Below are positions 61,739 to 64,000 of a DNA stretch of 64,000 nt, piece after piece. This DNA comes from Clostridiaceae bacterium (GTDB taxonomy: Bacteria; Bacillota; Clostridia; Lachnospirales; Lachnospiraceae). The stretch is taken from contig CABJBA010000005.1 in NCBI GenBank assembly GCA_902363735.1, forward strand, positions 124,001 through 188,000, read 5' to 3'. Position 1 is the first letter of the stretch. Each line of letters begins with the position of its first letter. Under the pieces are notes generated by a model. It saw only the letters and a program-made list of their open reading frames with translations. It did not search any database and was not told the DNA's origin. The position numbers were made by a program, and so were the translations under genes.

Positions 61739-62410
61739 ATGAGGAAATTTATGAGAAGTTCCTATAAAATCTTATATCAGGGGGGAACAGGAGAGATAAC
61801 AGAAAAAAAATCCCGATTTATTGCCTGCACCAGGCCTGTAAAAACAGAGGAGGAGGCCCAGGCCTTTATTGAAGAAATAAGGAAAACCTACTGGGATGCA
61901 AGACACCACTGCTATGCCTGGGTGATAGGAAAAAAGGGGGAACAGAAACGCTGCAGCGATGACGGAGAACCGGCCCAGACCGCAGGAAGGCCTATCCTTG
62001 ATGTGCTGGAGGGAGAAGGCATTGTCAACGCCTGTGTGGTGGTGACAAGATATTTCGGAGGAACCCTTCTTGGGACAGGAGGCCTGGTAAGAGCCTATTC
62101 AGGAGCAGCTCAGGAGGGAATAAAGTCCTCTGTAATCCTGACTGTCGAGCCGGGACTGACGTTTTCTGTTACTGTAGATTATACTGGAATCGGAAAGATC
62201 CAGTATATGCTGGCTCAGGAAGAGATAATCACTTTAAACAGCGGGTATACGGATAAGGTAGAACTGACCATTCTGGTACCCCAGGAAAAGGAAGGAAAAG
62301 TCCAGGAGGATATCGCGGATATAACAGGTGGACAAGCAGAAGTTGTTAAGCTGGAAGAAGTGCATTATGGGCTGTTTGAAAAAGAAGTGCTTTTGTTTCC
62401 GGAGGAATAA
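61739..62410 (+). CDS. YigZ/IMPACT family protein
   Basis: 223 aa. KSRFIACTRPVKTEEEAQAFI, ATRHHCYAW-like DARHHCYAWVIG, CSDDGEPAQTAGRPIL and VTRYFGGTLLGTGGLVRAYS are the UPF0029 N-terminal motifs, followed by a ferredoxin-fold C-terminal domain. It is linked to translation control or ribosome-associated work; the biochemical role is unsettled. ATG 61739 follows GAGGAAG; ATG 61751 is an equally placed alternative. Gap 62411-62754 shows no supported gene. Confidence 0.88.
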   Translation: MRKFMRSSYKILYQGGTGEITEKKSRFIACTRPVKTEEEAQAFIEEIRKTYWDARHHCYAWVIGKKGEQKRCSDDGEPAQTAGRPILDVLEGEGIVNACVVVTRYFGGTLLGTGGLVRAYSGAAQEGIKSSVILTVEPGLTFSVTVDYTGIGKIQYMLAQEEIITLNSGYTDKVELTILVPQEKEGKVQEDIADITGGQAEVVKLEEVHYGLFEKEVLLFPEE

Positions 62411-62754
62411 TCCGGCTGTTCTGCTAAGTATTAATAAGTTGATTATATAAAGAAAGAAGAGCCGTTTTTTAGGGCCCCCCAATAAGGATATTTACGAAAA
62501 TCAGAATTGTTTAGCATTACAGCCAAATGATGACCGATGAATTGTAAATAAACTTATTGGAGGGCTTGCTTTCTTTAGAAAAACTATGACGTCGTTAAAA
62601 AGAACAAATTAAAACATGTTTCATTGTGAATAAAACAACAGCTAAATCCAATAAAAAATTGGCAGGCAGTACTACGATCCGAGTAATAGGAAACAGCTAT
62701 AGCAGCCATACATGGAATATCATGTTATATAGTTTTACGTCTTTTTTAACTACA

Positions 62755-63381
62755 CTACTTTATACTCTGTATGGTATCCATCATTTTCTGTCGAGAAACA
62801 GGCTCTTTGAATTGCAGAGCATAGGAAAAACCATCGGTTTGCCAAAGGGCAAGGATGTATCCATCATCATGCCCTTTAATTGTAACATCAGTACCATTTA
62901 TCTCAGGGCTTTCTATACTTGTAAACTCATCAAAATATCCACTGACATCTTCATTACCAACCGACATTCTAAAAATAGCGGTGTTGTCTGAGCCAGCATA
63001 CTCTATATCTGCAATTTCGTCCCAGTAAGAAGTGTATTTTACTGACTCAATGTCAAACGGTAATTCCTGTATCTCCTTTACCGTAAACCCAATAGCATCA
63101 GATAACTCGCCAGCAGATTGATATGATACAATATCGGGTGCTACCTGTATCGGAGGATCGCCAGGCAAATTAATTGTATTATGAACAATGGCAGAGCCAA
63201 CAATTAAAATCAAAAAACAAGCCGCTATGGACACATACCTTTTGTAGTGAGGAAAAGGAACTGCTTTTTTTGAAGTTTTTTTAAGATCCAGGCTGCTAAT
63301 GTTATTTAGAATTCTATTACGCATTTCATCTGTAACTTCAATGTTTTTCATAACTTCATCATACCTATTCTTCAAAGTCAT
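62755..63381 (-). CDS. DUF4367-like membrane protein, probable anti-sigma partner
   Basis: 208 aa. A short cytosolic N-terminal part (1-48) precedes one membrane helix (about 49-65), and the outer domain ends in DGYILALWQTDGFSYALQF, the DUF4367 pattern. Its start overlaps the end of the upstream sigma-factor gene by 17 bp, the usual layout for an ECF sigma and its membrane-bound regulator. The regulator role is inferred from this arrangement. Confidence 0.7.
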   Translation of the reverse strand: MTLKNRYDEVMKNIEVTDEMRNRILNNISSLDLKKTSKKAVPFPHYKRYVSIAACFLILIVGSAIVHNTINLPGDPPIQVAPDIVSYQSAGELSDAIGFTVKEIQELPFDIESVKYTSYWDEIADIEYAGSDNTAIFRMSVGNEDVSGYFDEFTSIESPEINGTDVTIKGHDDGYILALWQTDGFSYALQFKEPVSRQKMMDTIQSIK

Positions 63382-63997
63382 ACACCTCCTTCAGTATATC
63401 TCTGAGCTTGATTCTTGCTCTTTGCAGCAAGGAGCGGACAGTCGCTTCATTTTTAGATAACAGCGAAGCAATTTGTGCGGTAGTATGGCCCTCATGGTAG
63501 TAAAGGTGAACGACCTCACTGTACTTAGGAGGCAGTTGTTTTACCGCGTCCCAAACAAAGGCCAAGTCCTCAGCTTCTGCCGCCGCCAATGTTTCGCTAA
63601 GTTCATCTGTCTTTCGAATATTGTTATAGTTTATCTTATTTTTGCTGATATTAATCCCAACACGAAGGAACCATGCCTTTTCATGTTCTGCTGATTCAAA
63701 CTGGGGCTGAGTTTTCAGAAACTGTATTAAGGCATCCTGCAATACGTCCTCTGCATCGCTCATATTGTGAAGATAAGAATACGCAAGGCGCAGAACGCTG
63801 TTACCATAAGATTCCATCAGCCGTCCGGCCTGCTCCTTAATCTGTGTGGATTGCAAAGCATCCTGTATAGGAGTCACCTTTTTATTGCTTTCTGTTTTTG
63901 CCGCAGAAAACATCAGGCAAAATAGTCTGTAGACGAACACTTTGAGAAATGATAAATATTCCCAAAGTTCATTTTGCAATGTATACTCATGAACCAT
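63365..63997 (-). CDS. ECF-type RNA polymerase sigma factor
   Basis: Up to 210 aa. Region 2 contains NSVLRLAYSYLHNMSDAEDVLQDALIQFL, and region 4 is LPPKYSEVVHLYYHEGHTTAQIASLLSKNEATVRSLLQRARIKLRDIL. The start is uncertain: ATG 63997 is at the window edge so its ribosome-binding site cannot be judged, and ATG 63913 would give a more usual 182 aa. It probably responds to an envelope signal relayed by the DUF4367-like protein. Confidence 0.82.
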   Translation of the reverse strand: MVHEYTLQNELWEYLSFLKVFVYRLFCLMFSAAKTESNKKVTPIQDALQSTQIKEQAGRLMESYGNSVLRLAYSYLHNMSDAEDVLQDALIQFLKTQPQFESAEHEKAWFLRVGINISKNKINYNNIRKTDELSETLAAAEAEDLAFVWDAVKQLPPKYSEVVHLYYHEGHTTAQIASLLSKNEATVRSLLQRARIKLRDILKEVYDFEE

Positions 63998-64000
63998 ATT

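Noticed and set aside
62837..62853. Third copy of the TTTGCC-GGGCAA repeat
   Set aside because: Lies inside the DUF4367-like coding sequence and lacks the flanking TAAGG and ACCCCCT parts; chance match.
62626..62991. 121-aa plus-strand ORF
   Set aside because: Two thirds lie antisense to the DUF4367-like gene, there is no ribosome-binding site at the GTG start, and the product shows no family pattern.

Overview
The window looks like a chromosomal stretch of a spore-forming, anaerobic, low-to-moderate GC Firmicute, most likely a Lachnospiraceae (Clostridium cluster XIVa). The reasons are a spoIIA-sigF-spoVA sporulation block, two Csp-type germination subtilases, strong GGAGG ribosome-binding sites, frequent TTG starts and U-tailed intrinsic terminators. 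No rRNA, tRNA, CRISPR array or insertion sequence was seen.

Region 1 (1-13.6 kb) is a catabolic and uptake cluster. It has a GldA-like metal-dependent alcohol dehydrogenase, a complete branched-chain-amino-acid-type ABC importer (livJHMGF), an FCD-type GntR regulator, a DapA/NanA-family aldolase, a multi-pass permease, a HyuA-family hydantoinase/oxoprolinase, an ImmA/IrrE-like HExxH protein and a ribokinase-like sugar kinase. The substrate cannot be read from sequence.

Region 2 (13.6-28.8 kb) is a compact sulfur assimilation island. One operon encodes MetY, a siroheme sulfite reductase fused to a 2[4Fe-4S] ferredoxin, a TusA-like protein, a ThiS-like carrier ending in GGGAF, an E1-like adenylyltransferase and a JAMM metalloprotease. 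This is the gene set of the protein-thiocarboxylate (HcyS/HcyF/HcyD) route to homocysteine. Then come divergent LysR and LacI regulators, a sulfate importer (cysT, cysW, cysA, sbp), and an operon for APS reductase (aprA, short aprB) and ATP sulfurylase (cysD, cysN). Together they would import sulfate, activate it to APS, reduce it to sulfite and sulfide, load sulfide on a carrier protein and make homocysteine. A dyad built on CATATAAACATA sits at both biosynthetic promoters and twice between the two regulator genes, so these units probably form one local regulon.

Region 3 (28.8-44.1 kb) holds two tandem Csp-like subtilases that both lack the catalytic serine, a PutP-like symporter, a MATE exporter, a heterodimeric ABC exporter, a 2-hydroxyacid dehydrogenase, an orphan NMT1-type binding lipoprotein with a tiny lipoprotein ORF in front, a Cof-type phosphatase, a YerC/TrpR-like regulator, a DUF1836 protein and RidA.

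Region 4 (44.1-52.2 kb) has folC, a 46-aa conserved-looking small ORF, a TPR membrane protein, then spoIIAA-spoIIAB-sigF, a small membrane ORF and spoVAA-AB-AC-AD-AE, closed by a terminator.

Region 5 (52.2-64 kb) is more accessory: a BlaI/BlaR1-like pair whose sensor lacks part of its membrane domain, a convergent isochorismatase-like hydrolase, a WYL regulator, a methyltransferase-TetR-MATE cassette with two copies of a 19-bp operator, a SAF-domain gene remnant, a class A penicillin-binding protein, a YigZ-family protein, and a DUF4367-like protein with its ECF sigma factor, which runs up to the window edge.
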